Shown here: positions 1-5,682 of the stretch, piece by piece
How positions within the stretch are numbered: the first letter of the stretch is position 1
Layout of the letters: each line of letters begins with the position of its first letter
Origin: Clostridia bacterium
Lineage (GTDB): Bacteria; Bacillota; Clostridia; Oscillospirales; Acutalibacteraceae
DNA: 7,104 nucleotides
Reading direction: 5' to 3'
Assembly: GCA_900755995.1 (NCBI GenBank)
Contig: CAAEIM010000172.1
Location: 1 to 7,104, forward strand
The notes under the pieces: model-generated
The model's database searches: none
The model's input: only the letters and a program-made list of their open reading frames with translations
Told to the model about the DNA's origin: nothing
Position numbers and translations under genes: made by a program

Positions 1-80
1 ACGCTTTAAGTCAAGAGCTTTTTGAAAATTTTTGTAAAAATGCAGCCGATGGACTGCACAATTATTACTTTAACATATAA
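1..80 (+). CDS. 3' end of an unidentified gene converging on copA
   Basis: One plus-strand frame is open from the left edge to a TAA at 78-80. It encodes about 25 residues (ALSQELFENFCKN... ending NYYFNI) with ordinary amino-acid composition. The other two plus frames close within the first 25 bases. The stop lies just before the hairpin at 86-114, which is where a gene converging on copA would end. The open stretch is too short to identify a family or exclude chance, so this is a tentative partial gene of unknown function. Confidence 0.35.
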   Translation, partial: ALSQELFENFCKNAADGLHNYYFNI

Positions 81-85
81 AAAAT

Positions 86-114
86 TGCAGACGCCGAAGC
101 TTCCGACATCTGCA
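86..114 (-). terminator. Rho-independent terminator of the csoR-copA operon
   Basis: Read on the minus strand, TGCAGA pairs with TCTGCA and the stem continues inward with G-C and G-U pairs to about 13 bp around an AGC loop. It is followed by AATTTTTTATATG. It begins 12 bases after the copA stop codon. On the plus strand the same stem is followed by TTTTCG, so it could also weakly end transcription of the converging gene at the left edge. Confidence 0.8.
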
Positions 115-126
115 TTTTCGTTATAA

Positions 127-336
127 TTATGAAACTGAAATCACCTTGTAACCCTGTTCCTCAACAGTTTTTGTGAGAATATCGTTGCTGACATCTTCCG
201 AAAGGGTAACAACAGCCGTTCCTTCCTTATGGCTTACCTCAGCCTCGCTCACCTGTGAAAGACCCTCAAGACTGTTTTTTACCCTGCCCTCGCAGTGCGG
301 ACACATCATACCCTCAATTTTCATTGTCTTTGTCAT
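127..336 (-). other. Possible internal translation start yielding a free CopZ-like chaperone
   Basis: Within copA, in the same frame, an ATG at 334-336 is preceded by AGGAAG with 8 bases between GGAAG and the ATG. Translation from it would give exactly 69 residues (MTKTMKIEGMMCPHC... to the copA stop), the usual size of a free CopZ chaperone. The A-rich stretch before it (about 337-385) encodes only a Lys-rich linker and looks like a former intergenic leader. The start site is seen directly; production of a separate protein is inferred. A plain C-terminal domain fusion with a chance ribosome site is the alternative. Confidence 0.4.
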
Positions 337-2631
337 AATCTCATCTTCCTTTTTTGTTTGATATTTTATTTTTCTGTCTTTCTTAGAACTTGTGATGTCA
401 AAGAAATTCAGTCTTAATGCATTAGCAACAACGCAAAAGCTCGAAAGGCTCATTGCAGCCGCACCGAACATTGGATTTAACTGCCAGCCGAAAACAGGAA
501 TCCATACTCCTGCGGCAAGCGGAATACCTATTACATTATAAATGAACGCCCAGAACAGATTTTCGTGAATATTTTTCAGAGCTTTTCTGCTGAGCCTTAC
601 AGCGGCAGGAACATCTGTAAGTCTGCTCTTCATAAGCACAACATCGGCGGCGTCTATTGCAATGTCCGTACCTGAGCCTATAGCCATACCTGTATCTGCA
701 CTTGTGAGCGCCGGAGCATCGTTAATGCCATCGCCAACCATCAGTACCTTGCCGCTCCTTTTAAGTCTGCTTATTACCTTTTCTTTGCCATCGGGCAAAA
801 CTCCGGCAATAACCTCATCAACGCCTGCAAGCTTTCCGACCGCACTTGCCGTTCGCTCGTTATCCCCTGTAAGCATAACGACCTTAATGCCCATATTCTG
901 TAATTCTTTAACTGCCCTTGAACTCTCCTCTTTTATGACATCTGCAACTGCAATTATACCCAAAAGCTTATCATTCTTTATAAAGAATAGCGGAGTTTTC
1001 CCCTGCTCTGAAAGCTCATCAGCCTTGTTTAAAATATCTTTTGGAATATTTATAAAGGAAGAAATGTATTTTTTGCTTCCTCCAATCAGCTTACAGCCGT
1101 TATATTCAGCCGAAAGTCCGTTTCCGACCTCGGCTTTAAAATTATCCACCTCATACGGCTCAACATCAAGGCTTTCTGCCTCTGCAATAACCGCTCTTGC
1201 AAGCGGATGTTCGCTTTTGATTTCAACAGAATAAGCGGTCTTTAAAAGCTCAGCCTGTGTAATTTTCTCATAAGGAATAATATCCGTAACCTTAGGCTCA
1301 CCCTTTGTAATTGTTCCCGTCTTATCAAGAACTGCTATCTGCACCTTGCCGGTTTCCTCAATAGATGTTGCATTTTTAAATAAGATACCTTTTCTTGCGC
1401 CCATTCCGCCTGCCACCATAATTGCAACAGGAGTAGCAAGACCTAAGGCGCAGGGACAGCTTATTACAAGTACAGAAACGCCCCTTGCAAGAGCAAAGCC
1501 TATAGTCTGGCCGCAAATAAGCCACACTGCAATGGTAACAGCTGCAACGGCAATTACAATAGGAACAAAAATTCCCGACACCTTATCGGCAATCTTAGCA
1601 ACCGGTGCTTTTGAAGCTGAGGCGTCACTAACCATTTTAATTATCTGCGAAAGTGCCGTATCCTCTCCTACAGCGGTGGCTCTGCATTTTATAAACCCGG
1701 ATTTATTCAAAGTGGCGGCTGACACATTAGCTCCAACCGACTTATCAACAGGAATACTCTCCCCTGTTAATGCGGATTCGTCTATTGCGGCATTTCCCTC
1801 AATAATTTCAGCGTCAACGGGAATGCTTTCACCCGGTCTTACAACAAATAAATCACCCCTTTTAACCTTATCTATGGGTACCTCGGTTTCCTTGCCGTCA
1901 ATAAGCAGCGTTGCCTTTTTGGGAGCAAGGCTCACCAGTGCTTTGAGTGCATTTGTTGTTTTGCCTTTAGCATAAGCCTCAAGCATTTTTCCGACCGTAA
2001 TCAACGTCAAAATCATTGCGGCGGATTCAAAATAAAACTCGTGCATATAGCTCATTGTAAGCTCTGCGTTGCCGTTAGCCTGAGCGTCTGTCATTGCAAA
2101 AAGTGCATATAAGCTGTATACAAACGAAGCGCCCGAACCGAGAGCAACCAGCGTATCCATATTGGGCGAACGGTGAATAATCCCTTTAAATCCGTTTATA
2201 AAGAATTTTTGATTAATCACCATAATTACTATACAAAGCAAAAGCTGAGTAATTCCGACTGCGATATGATTATGAGCAAGAAAATCAGGCAGCGGAAAGC
2301 CCCACATCGTATGTCCCATTGAAATGTACATCAGCACAGTCAAAAAACCGACAGAAGCAATTAATCTGTTTCTTAATGCTGAGGCAGGATTTTCTTTTAT
2401 ATGCTCAGTGTCAGCAGAAGTTTTTTTATTTGCACCACTGATTTCCGCTTTATAGCCTGCTTTTTCAACAGCGGCAATAATACTCTCATCACTTGCAGTC
2501 CCCTCAACTCCCATTGAATTTGTAAGCAAATTCACCGAGCAGGACTCTACACCCTCAACACCTGACACTGCTTTCTCTACTCTTGAGCTGCAAGCAGCAC
2601 AGCTCATTCCGGTAACATTATATTTTCTCAC
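127..2631 (-). CDS. copA: Cu(I)-exporting P1B-type ATPase with N- and C-terminal metal-binding domains
   Basis: This membrane pump exports Cu(I) from the cytoplasm using ATP. Numbering from GTG at 2631 gives 834 aa. An N-terminal heavy-metal-associated domain carries GMSCAAC (about 8-14). Membrane helices start near residue 90. TGES of the actuator domain is at 289-292, CPC in the ion path at 392-394, the phosphorylated Asp in DKTGT at 436-440, HP at 475-476 and GDGIND at 633-638. YN (698-699) and MSLSS (727-731) in the last two helices are the Cu(I)-subclass signature. The usual end of such pumps (NALRLNFF) is followed by a Lys-rich linker and a second metal-binding domain with GMMCPHC (774-780), the size of a complete CopZ. 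The GTG at 2631 was chosen because AGGTGG lies 5 bases before it. Another in-frame GTG at 2640 directly abuts the csoR stop and would add three residues. It is cotranscribed with csoR and presumably induced by copper. Confidence 0.96.
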   Translation of the reverse strand: MRKYNVTGMSCAACSSRVEKAVSGVEGVESCSVNLLTNSMGVEGTASDESIIAAVEKAGYKAEISGANKKTSADTEHIKENPASALRNRLIASVGFLTVLMYISMGHTMWGFPLPDFLAHNHIAVGITQLLLCIVIMVINQKFFINGFKGIIHRSPNMDTLVALGSGASFVYSLYALFAMTDAQANGNAELTMSYMHEFYFESAAMILTLITVGKMLEAYAKGKTTNALKALVSLAPKKATLLIDGKETEVPIDKVKRGDLFVVRPGESIPVDAEIIEGNAAIDESALTGESIPVDKSVGANVSAATLNKSGFIKCRATAVGEDTALSQIIKMVSDASASKAPVAKIADKVSGIFVPIVIAVAAVTIAVWLICGQTIGFALARGVSVLVISCPCALGLATPVAIMVAGGMGARKGILFKNATSIEETGKVQIAVLDKTGTITKGEPKVTDIIPYEKITQAELLKTAYSVEIKSEHPLARAVIAEAESLDVEPYEVDNFKAEVGNGLSAEYNGCKLIGGSKKYISSFINIPKDILNKADELSEQGKTPLFFIKNDKLLGIIAVADVIKEESSRAVKELQNMGIKVVMLTGDNERTASAVGKLAGVDEVIAGVLPDGKEKVISRLKRSGKVLMVGDGINDAPALTSADTGMAIGSGTDIAIDAADVVLMKSRLTDVPAAVRLSRKALKNIHENLFWAFIYNVIGIPLAAGVWIPVFGWQLNPMFGAAAMSLSSFCVVANALRLNFFDITSSKKDRKIKYQTKKEDEIMTKTMKIEGMMCPHCEGRVKNSLEGLSQVSEAEVSHKEGTAVVTLSEDVSNDILTKTVEEQGYKVISVS

Positions 2632-2640
2632 TATGACCAC

Positions 2641-2943
2641 CTACTTCATAAGCTTCTGTAAAACTGTGACAATCTCGTCTATAGTATCATCATTTCCGTT
2701 GCGAATATCCTCTGCAACGCAGGTTTTGATATGCTCGGCAAGCAGTTCCTTATTAAATGAATTAAGCGCAGCATTAGCCGCTGCCACCTGTATAATAATA
2801 TCAGGACAATAGGCGTTTTTTTCGAGCATTCCCTTAATACCCCTTATCTGGCCCTCAATTCGACTGAGCCTGTTTACCAGACGTTTATATTCAGCTTCAG
2901 TTCTGAGCTTGGTTCTTGAGCAATTACATTTATTTTCTTCCAT
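2641..2943 (-). CDS. csoR: Copper-sensing transcriptional repressor, CsoR family
   Basis: This is a 100-aa, all-helical DNA-binding repressor that releases its operators when it binds Cu(I). Cys46, His71 and Cys75 have the same spacing as the Cu(I) ligands of characterised CsoR proteins (Cys-x24-His-x3-Cys). The family-typical helix RLSRIEGQIRGIKGML spans 25-40. The N-terminus also has a Cys pair (Cys6, Cys8) not part of the core site. The ATG at 2943 has AAGGA 8 bases upstream. The stop codon lies about 10 bases before the preferred copA start, so the two are probably translationally coupled. Its own promoter carries two CsoR-type palindromes, indicating autoregulation. RcnR/FrmR relatives share the fold, but the ligand set and the copA neighbour favour copper. 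Confidence 0.93.
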   Translation of the reverse strand: MEENKCNCSRTKLRTEAEYKRLVNRLSRIEGQIRGIKGMLEKNAYCPDIIIQVAAANAALNSFNKELLAEHIKTCVAEDIRNGNDDTIDEIVTVLQKLMK

Positions 2944-2965
2944 AAAATCAATCCTTTTAATTCAT

Positions 2966-2982
2966 ATACCCCTATAAGGTAT
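2966..2982. promoter_or_regulatory. Putative CsoR operator, start-site proximal
   Basis: This is a 17-bp pseudo-palindrome ATACCCCTATAAGGTAT, with ATACC and GGTAT half-sites separated by 7 bases. It matches the general form of CsoR operators. It covers the expected transcription start of the csoR promoter, so a bound repressor would block initiation. Confidence 0.75.
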
Positions 2983-2986
2983 TTTA

Positions 2987-3016
2987 ATTATATACCCTAT
3001 AGAGGTATATCGTCAA
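2987..3016 (-). promoter_or_regulatory. Sigma-A type promoter of csoR-copA
   Basis: On the minus strand, TTGACG (3016-3011) and TATAAT (2992-2987) are separated by 18 bp. Transcription is expected to start near 2980, leaving a leader of about 40 nt before csoR. The spacer is filled by one CsoR-type palindrome and the start site by another. Confidence 0.85.
2992..3008. promoter_or_regulatory. Putative CsoR operator, in the promoter spacer
   Basis: ATACCCTATAGAGGTAT is a 17-bp pseudo-palindrome of the same form as the one at 2966-2982, offset by 26 bp. It sits between the -35 and -10 boxes and touches the -10, a position suited to repression by CsoR. Confidence 0.78.
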
Positions 3017-3091
3017 GGGCTTTTCCCTATTCCCTGCAATAACATTATTTTCAATTTCGCAGCAAAATTGCATTTATATAAATAAAATCTC

Positions 3092-3120
3092 TTGATTTTT
3101 TAAAAATCATATGATATAAT
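3092..3120 (+). promoter_or_regulatory. Promoter of the tRNA-Leu locus
   Basis: TTGATT (3092-3097) and a perfect TATAAT (3115-3120) are spaced by 17 bp, predicting a start near 3127, about 30 nt before the tRNA-Leu fragment at 3157. No other convincing promoter lies between here and the intact tRNA at 3644, so this one probably serves the fragment, the four-helix-bundle gene and the intact tRNA as one transcript. Confidence 0.7.
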
Positions 3121-3156
3121 TGTTTCGTTTTAAAGAGCTTTATAACAGTTTAATAT

Positions 3157-3195
3157 GCGGGTGTGGCGGAATTGGCAGACGCGCTAGATTTAGGT
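3157..3195 (+). pseudogene. Truncated tRNA-Leu: 5' half through the anticodon loop
   Basis: These 39 nt match the first 39 nt of the intact tRNA-Leu at 3644 except at position 6 of the acceptor stem (T here, C there). They include the 5' acceptor strand, the D-arm, the 5' anticodon strand CTAGA and the whole loop TTTAGGT. The next bases are CACGC rather than the TCTAG needed to close the anticodon stem. No variable arm, T-arm or 3' acceptor follows, so it cannot fold as a tRNA. It lies just downstream of a good promoter, so it is probably transcribed. Confidence 0.8.
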
Positions 3196-3219
3196 CACGC
3201 TACCTTGATGGAAGAATTC

Positions 3220-3635
3220 AAAATTCAGAATGCAGAGTGCAGAATTATTATGAATAACAATATTATTTATGATAAAAGCTTTGATTTTGCTGTACGTATT
3301 GTGAATTTGTATAAATATCTGACAGAGCAATTCAAAGAATACGTACTTTCAAAGCAACTTTTAAGATGCGGAACGAGCATTGGTGCTAATGTTTCAGAAG
3401 CACAAAGAGCTCAAAGTAAACCTGATTTTATATCAAAAATGAGCATTGCCTTAAAGGAAGCTAACGAGTCATACTATTGGATTAAATTGCTTTATAAAAC
3501 TAATTACATTGATAAATTGCAATTTGAAAGTTTACAGTTAGATATAAATGAAATTATCAGTATTCTGATAAAAATTTGCAAAACCTCAAATTCAAATAAA
3601 TAATTATGCATTATGCACTTTGCATTTTGCATTTT
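3220..3635 (+). mobile_element. Inverted-repeat-bounded cassette carrying the four-helix-bundle gene
   Basis: Arms at 3220-3245 and 3610-3635 are imperfect inverted repeats. As RNA, 22 of 26 positions form Watson-Crick pairs and two more form G-U pairs. The arms consist of short repeating TGCA/TTC-type units. They bracket the ORF tightly, ending 4 nt before its ATG and starting 6 nt after its stop. The design resembles the intervening sequences found in some bacterial 23S rRNA genes, which encode the same protein family and have base-paired ends. The outer boundaries could extend to about 3196 and 3643. No transposase is encoded. Confidence 0.55.
3250..3603 (+). CDS. Four-helix-bundle protein of the 23S rRNA intervening-sequence (S23/IVP) family
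   Basis: This 117-aa soluble protein is recognised by the family's central signature LLRCGTSIGANVSEAQRAQS (about 44-63) and the following helix ISKMSIALKEANESYYWIKLL. The N-terminal YDKSFDFAVRIVNLY helix and the overall length also fit. Its biochemical role is not established; family members are encoded inside 23S rRNA intervening sequences and elsewhere, and the related Avd proteins act in diversity-generating retroelements, but no reverse transcriptase is seen here. The ATG at 3250 was chosen because the domain begins there. The frame stays open upstream through ATG 3208 into the tRNA fragment, but that extension translates the repeat arm and tRNA sequence. No strong Shine-Dalgarno is visible. 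It lies between a broken and an intact tRNA-Leu and is probably carried on their transcript. Confidence 0.88.
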   Translation: MNNNIIYDKSFDFAVRIVNLYKYLTEQFKEYVLSKQLLRCGTSIGANVSEAQRAQSKPDFISKMSIALKEANESYYWIKLLYKTNYIDKLQFESLQLDINEIISILIKICKTSNSNK

Positions 3636-3643
3636 ATAAATTT

Positions 3644-3728
3644 GCGGGCGTGGCGGAATTGGCAGACGCGCTAGATTTAGGTTCTAGTGTCAACCGATGT
3701 GCAGGTTCAAGTCCTGTCGCCCGCACCA
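3644..3728 (+). tRNA. tRNA-Leu, anticodon UAG
   Basis: The gene is 85 nt long with an encoded CCA. The acceptor strands GCGGGCG and CGCCCGC pair perfectly and the discriminator is A. The anticodon stem CTAGA/TCTAG encloses the loop TTTAGGT, giving anticodon UAG (reads CUA and, by wobble, other CUN Leu codons). A long variable region and the T-arm GCAGG-TTCAAGT-CCTGT follow, as expected of a class II tRNA. It appears complete and functional. It has no clear promoter of its own, and a terminator starts 5 nt after the CCA. Confidence 0.97.
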
Positions 3729-3732
3729 CCCT

Positions 3733-3759
3733 AAAAAGTCCGATTAAATCGGGCTTTTT
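3733..3759 (+). terminator. Rho-independent terminator of the tRNA-Leu transcript
   Basis: AAAAAGTCCGAT and ATCGGGCTTTTT form a 12-bp stem (one G-U pair) around the loop TAA, followed by CTTGTTTTTG. It lies immediately after the tRNA CCA end. Confidence 0.9.
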
Positions 3760-3782
3760 CTTGTTTTTGAGCAAAAATAAAG

Positions 3783-3897
3783 TTGGCAGACGCATAACAT
3801 AAGGTGATGATTTTGTAGTTTGTATTGCACAAATCTTCACGCTTCAATTTAGCTATAATCGCTAAATTGAAACTTACTAATGTTATGCGTCTGCCAA
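3783..3897. repeat. 115-bp element with perfect 18-bp terminal inverted repeats
   Basis: TTGGCAGACGCATAACAT (3783-3800) is repeated exactly, inverted, at 3880-3897. Inside are two further hairpins. One is an imperfect stem with GTGA (from 3804) pairing TCAC (to 3840). The other is an 11-bp stem TTCAATTTAGC/GCTAAATTGAA (3843-3871) around TATAATC. Together they could form a three-way junction. The outer 11 bases, TTGGCAGACGC, also occur in the D-arm of both tRNA-Leu copies. No ORF of note is inside. It may be a MITE-like repeat, a structured RNA, or recombination subsites near the recombinase end of the neighbouring element. Confidence 0.7.
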
Positions 3898-3935
3898 TAT
3901 ATAATCTCTATATGAACTTGTAAAATAAAAAATTT

Positions 3936-3972
3936 GGCATACGCACTTTCCCTAAAGATTAGTGTGTATGCC
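3936..3972 (-). terminator. Terminator of the serine recombinase gene, possibly bidirectional
   Basis: GGCATACGCACT (3936-3947) pairs with AGTGTGTATGCC (3961-3972) over 12 bp with one G-U or mismatch position, around a 13-nt loop. On the minus strand it starts 4 bases after the recombinase stop and is followed by AAATTTTTTATTTT. On the plus strand the stem is followed directly by TTTTTTAT, so it could stop transcription from both sides. Confidence 0.75.
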
Positions 3973-3976
3973 TTTT

Positions 3977-5587
3977 TTATGCAATGAAAGCCTTTTCTGT
4001 TAAGTTACCGTTTTCATCATAACAATCTTTATGCCGTTGAAATTTAGCGTTCAGCTTGATTTTGATTTTCAGCTTTTTATTTTTCTCTGTGATGATTATT
4101 TTATCTATAAGCAATCTGAGGTTTGCATCGCTGATTGCTCCTTCCTTGATAATTTCTTCAATGATTTCTACGCTGTATTTCATTTCAGCTTTGCACTTTT
4201 TGATAGTTGAGTTGTAATCCTGAATGGACTTAATTTCTACTTCAAGCTTTTGAATATCCAACTCGCATTTTTCAAGCATTTCTGTGTAGATATCTGCGTG
4301 TTCCCTATCCCTGATTCTCTCAAGTAAGATTTCTTTTTGGTCAGATTTACGCTGTTCAAGGCTTGTATCAAGCTGTTTCAGCTTATTGTTTACCGCGCTT
4401 TTATTGCTCATCCATTTCTTGACATCCGATTCTATTGATTTGTAATTTGCAAGTGCTTCGTCCTTGATTGACATAAGCTCATTATAAATCAGCTTGTCTA
4501 AATATTCCTCATCAATTCTATGTGCTGTGCAGTGTTCCTTGCCGTAGCGATGATAGCCGTTGCAGTTGTATTCGATGCGTTCGGGCTTATCTTTCCACTT
4601 ACGCTTTTTGCATACGAATGTGCAACCGCAGTCACCACATTCTATCAGTCCTGTATAGCGGTGACAAGGATTACTTGAGCTTGCTCGAACATTATTGCTA
4701 CGCTTTGAAGATAATAAAAATTGCACCTGTTCCCATTTATCTTTTGAGATAATGGCAGGTGCAAAATTTTCGTGTTTGAATTGTTCTTCCTCTGGCAAAG
4801 CCTTTTTGATATGATTAATTTTACTGGTATAGGTCTTGTGACAGGTTACGGTTCCTATGTAAAACTCATTCTGCAAAATCCGTTTTACCGTTGTGTTCAC
4901 CCACAGATAGCGACCAGTGATTTCGGGCTTGTTGCAAGGCAAATTCTTATTATACATTTTGTTCTGATAATACTGCGGTGATTTTATGCCCTCATCATTG
5001 AGCTTCTTTGCTATTGCTTTTAAGCCGTAGCCTGATAGGTAGAAGTCAAATATTTTTCTGACAATCTCCGCTTCTTCCTCGATAATCACAATTTCATTTG
5101 TGTTCTTATCCTTAAAATATCCAAGCGGTACAGTAATCACAATGCCGCTCTTCTGTTTCTGCTTGTATCCTGCACGGATTTTCTTTGAAATATCACGAGC
5201 ATACATATCATTGAAAATCCCCTTGAAGCCAATCATCAGGTCATCATCTTCATTGCTTGTATCAATGTTTTCTGTAACTGACAGCACCCTGACATCGTGT
5301 TCACGAAGATAATCAATGAACATCGCAGTCTGCGTTCTGTGCCTGCCAAGTCGGGATAAGTCTTTGACGATGATTGCTTCAATTGTTTTCTTCTCAACCT
5401 GTTCATAAATCTTGTTGATACCCTCACGATTGAAGTGCATACCGCTTACATTATCATCGAATGACTCGCCGACAATTTCGTGATTATTTGCGTTTGCATA
5501 TTCTACTAAAATGTTTCGCTGATTGTTAAGAGAATTGAGTTCAGCATCTTCATCTCTTGACAGTCTGTAATACAACCATACTTTCAT
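3977..5587 (-). CDS. Large serine recombinase (TnpX-like integrase/excisionase)
   Basis: This 536-aa enzyme cuts and rejoins DNA through a phosphoserine link, and probably excises and integrates the mobile element. The N-terminal resolvase domain (about 1-145) has the active site YYRLSRDED with catalytic Ser10 next to Arg8, and the conserved KDLSRLGR at 75-82. The recombinase domain follows (about 150-290; GYFKDKN..., then AKKLNDEGI near 194-201). A zinc ribbon has Cys317, Cys320, Cys342 and Cys353. A charged coiled coil covers about 375-465. The length is typical of large serine recombinases, and all expected parts are present, so it looks intact. ATG 5587 has AGGAG 7 bases upstream. It is the last gene of the leftward cluster and ends at a terminator hairpin, consistent with lying at one end of an integrated element. 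The exact attachment sites are not visible. Confidence 0.95.
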   Translation of the reverse strand: MKVWLYYRLSRDEDAELNSLNNQRNILVEYANANNHEIVGESFDDNVSGMHFNREGINKIYEQVEKKTIEAIIVKDLSRLGRHRTQTAMFIDYLREHDVRVLSVTENIDTSNEDDDLMIGFKGIFNDMYARDISKKIRAGYKQKQKSGIVITVPLGYFKDKNTNEIVIIEEEAEIVRKIFDFYLSGYGLKAIAKKLNDEGIKSPQYYQNKMYNKNLPCNKPEITGRYLWVNTTVKRILQNEFYIGTVTCHKTYTSKINHIKKALPEEEQFKHENFAPAIISKDKWEQVQFLLSSKRSNNVRASSSNPCHRYTGLIECGDCGCTFVCKKRKWKDKPERIEYNCNGYHRYGKEHCTAHRIDEEYLDKLIYNELMSIKDEALANYKSIESDVKKWMSNKSAVNNKLKQLDTSLEQRKSDQKEILLERIRDREHADIYTEMLEKCELDIQKLEVEIKSIQDYNSTIKKCKAEMKYSVEIIEEIIKEGAISDANLRLLIDKIIITEKNKKLKIKIKLNAKFQRHKDCYDENGNLTEKAFIA

Positions 5588-5617
5588 TTAGATTCTCCTC
5601 TCCGTTTTATCATCTGA

Positions 5618-5654
5618 ATGTTGTGGTCACACCACCTCGGTGCAACCACAACAT
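5618..5654 (-). repeat. 16-bp-stem hairpin in the recombinase leader
   Basis: On the minus strand, ATGTTGTGGTTGCACC pairs with GGTGTGACCACAACAT (14 Watson-Crick and two G-U pairs) around the 5-nt loop GAGGT. It lies between the 56-aa gene and the recombinase, ending 31 bases before the recombinase ATG. No U-run follows on the minus strand, so it is not a standard terminator. It could be a regulator or recombinase binding site, or an mRNA structure that limits or stabilises the recombinase message. The function is not known. Confidence 0.7.
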
Positions 5655-5682
5655 ATCACAACTTTTTTATAATATCCAGCTA

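Noticed and set aside
662..1975. Long plus-strand open frames at 662-1234 and 1346-1975
   Set aside because: They lie antisense to well-conserved copA catalytic regions, are Ser/Thr/Ala/Pro-rich as expected of antisense shadows, and match no family.
3053..3071. Small palindrome CAATTT...AAATTG before the tRNA promoter
   Set aside because: It has only a 6-bp AT-rich stem with no U-run; expected by chance in sequence of this composition.
3163..3249. Upstream extension of the four-helix-bundle protein (starting from GTG at 3163 or ATG 3208)
   Set aside because: The added residues (MAELADALDLG...) translate tRNA-Leu sequence and then the inverted-repeat arm. The protein family begins at about the ATG at 3250. 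The ATG at 3208 cannot be fully excluded.
3619..3640. Possible promoter directly before the intact tRNA (TTGCAT-like and TATAAA)
   Set aside because: The TATAAA at 3635-3640 would place the start inside the tRNA itself, so it cannot make a normal precursor.
3201..3640. CRISPR-like short repeats (recurring TGCA units)
   Set aside because: The units are 8-9 nt, contiguous and form inverted-repeat arms; there are no spacers and no cas genes.
3157..3728. A group I intron or other self-splicing intron splitting tRNA-Leu at the anticodon loop
   Set aside because: The downstream tRNA is complete from its first base, so there is no separate 3' half to splice. The insert encodes a four-helix-bundle protein and shows no ribozyme core that I can recognise.
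3620..3840. Open frames on both strands across the intact tRNA-Leu and its terminator
   Set aside because: The translation GVAELADALDLGS... is the familiar false protein produced by reading through a tRNA-Leu gene; the minus-strand frame covers the same RNA gene.
5236..5427. 63-codon minus-strand frame overlapping the recombinase
   Set aside because: It lies over the conserved resolvase domain, is Arg/Ser-rich, and has no ribosome site or family resemblance; unlike the nested relaxase ORF it has no structural features.
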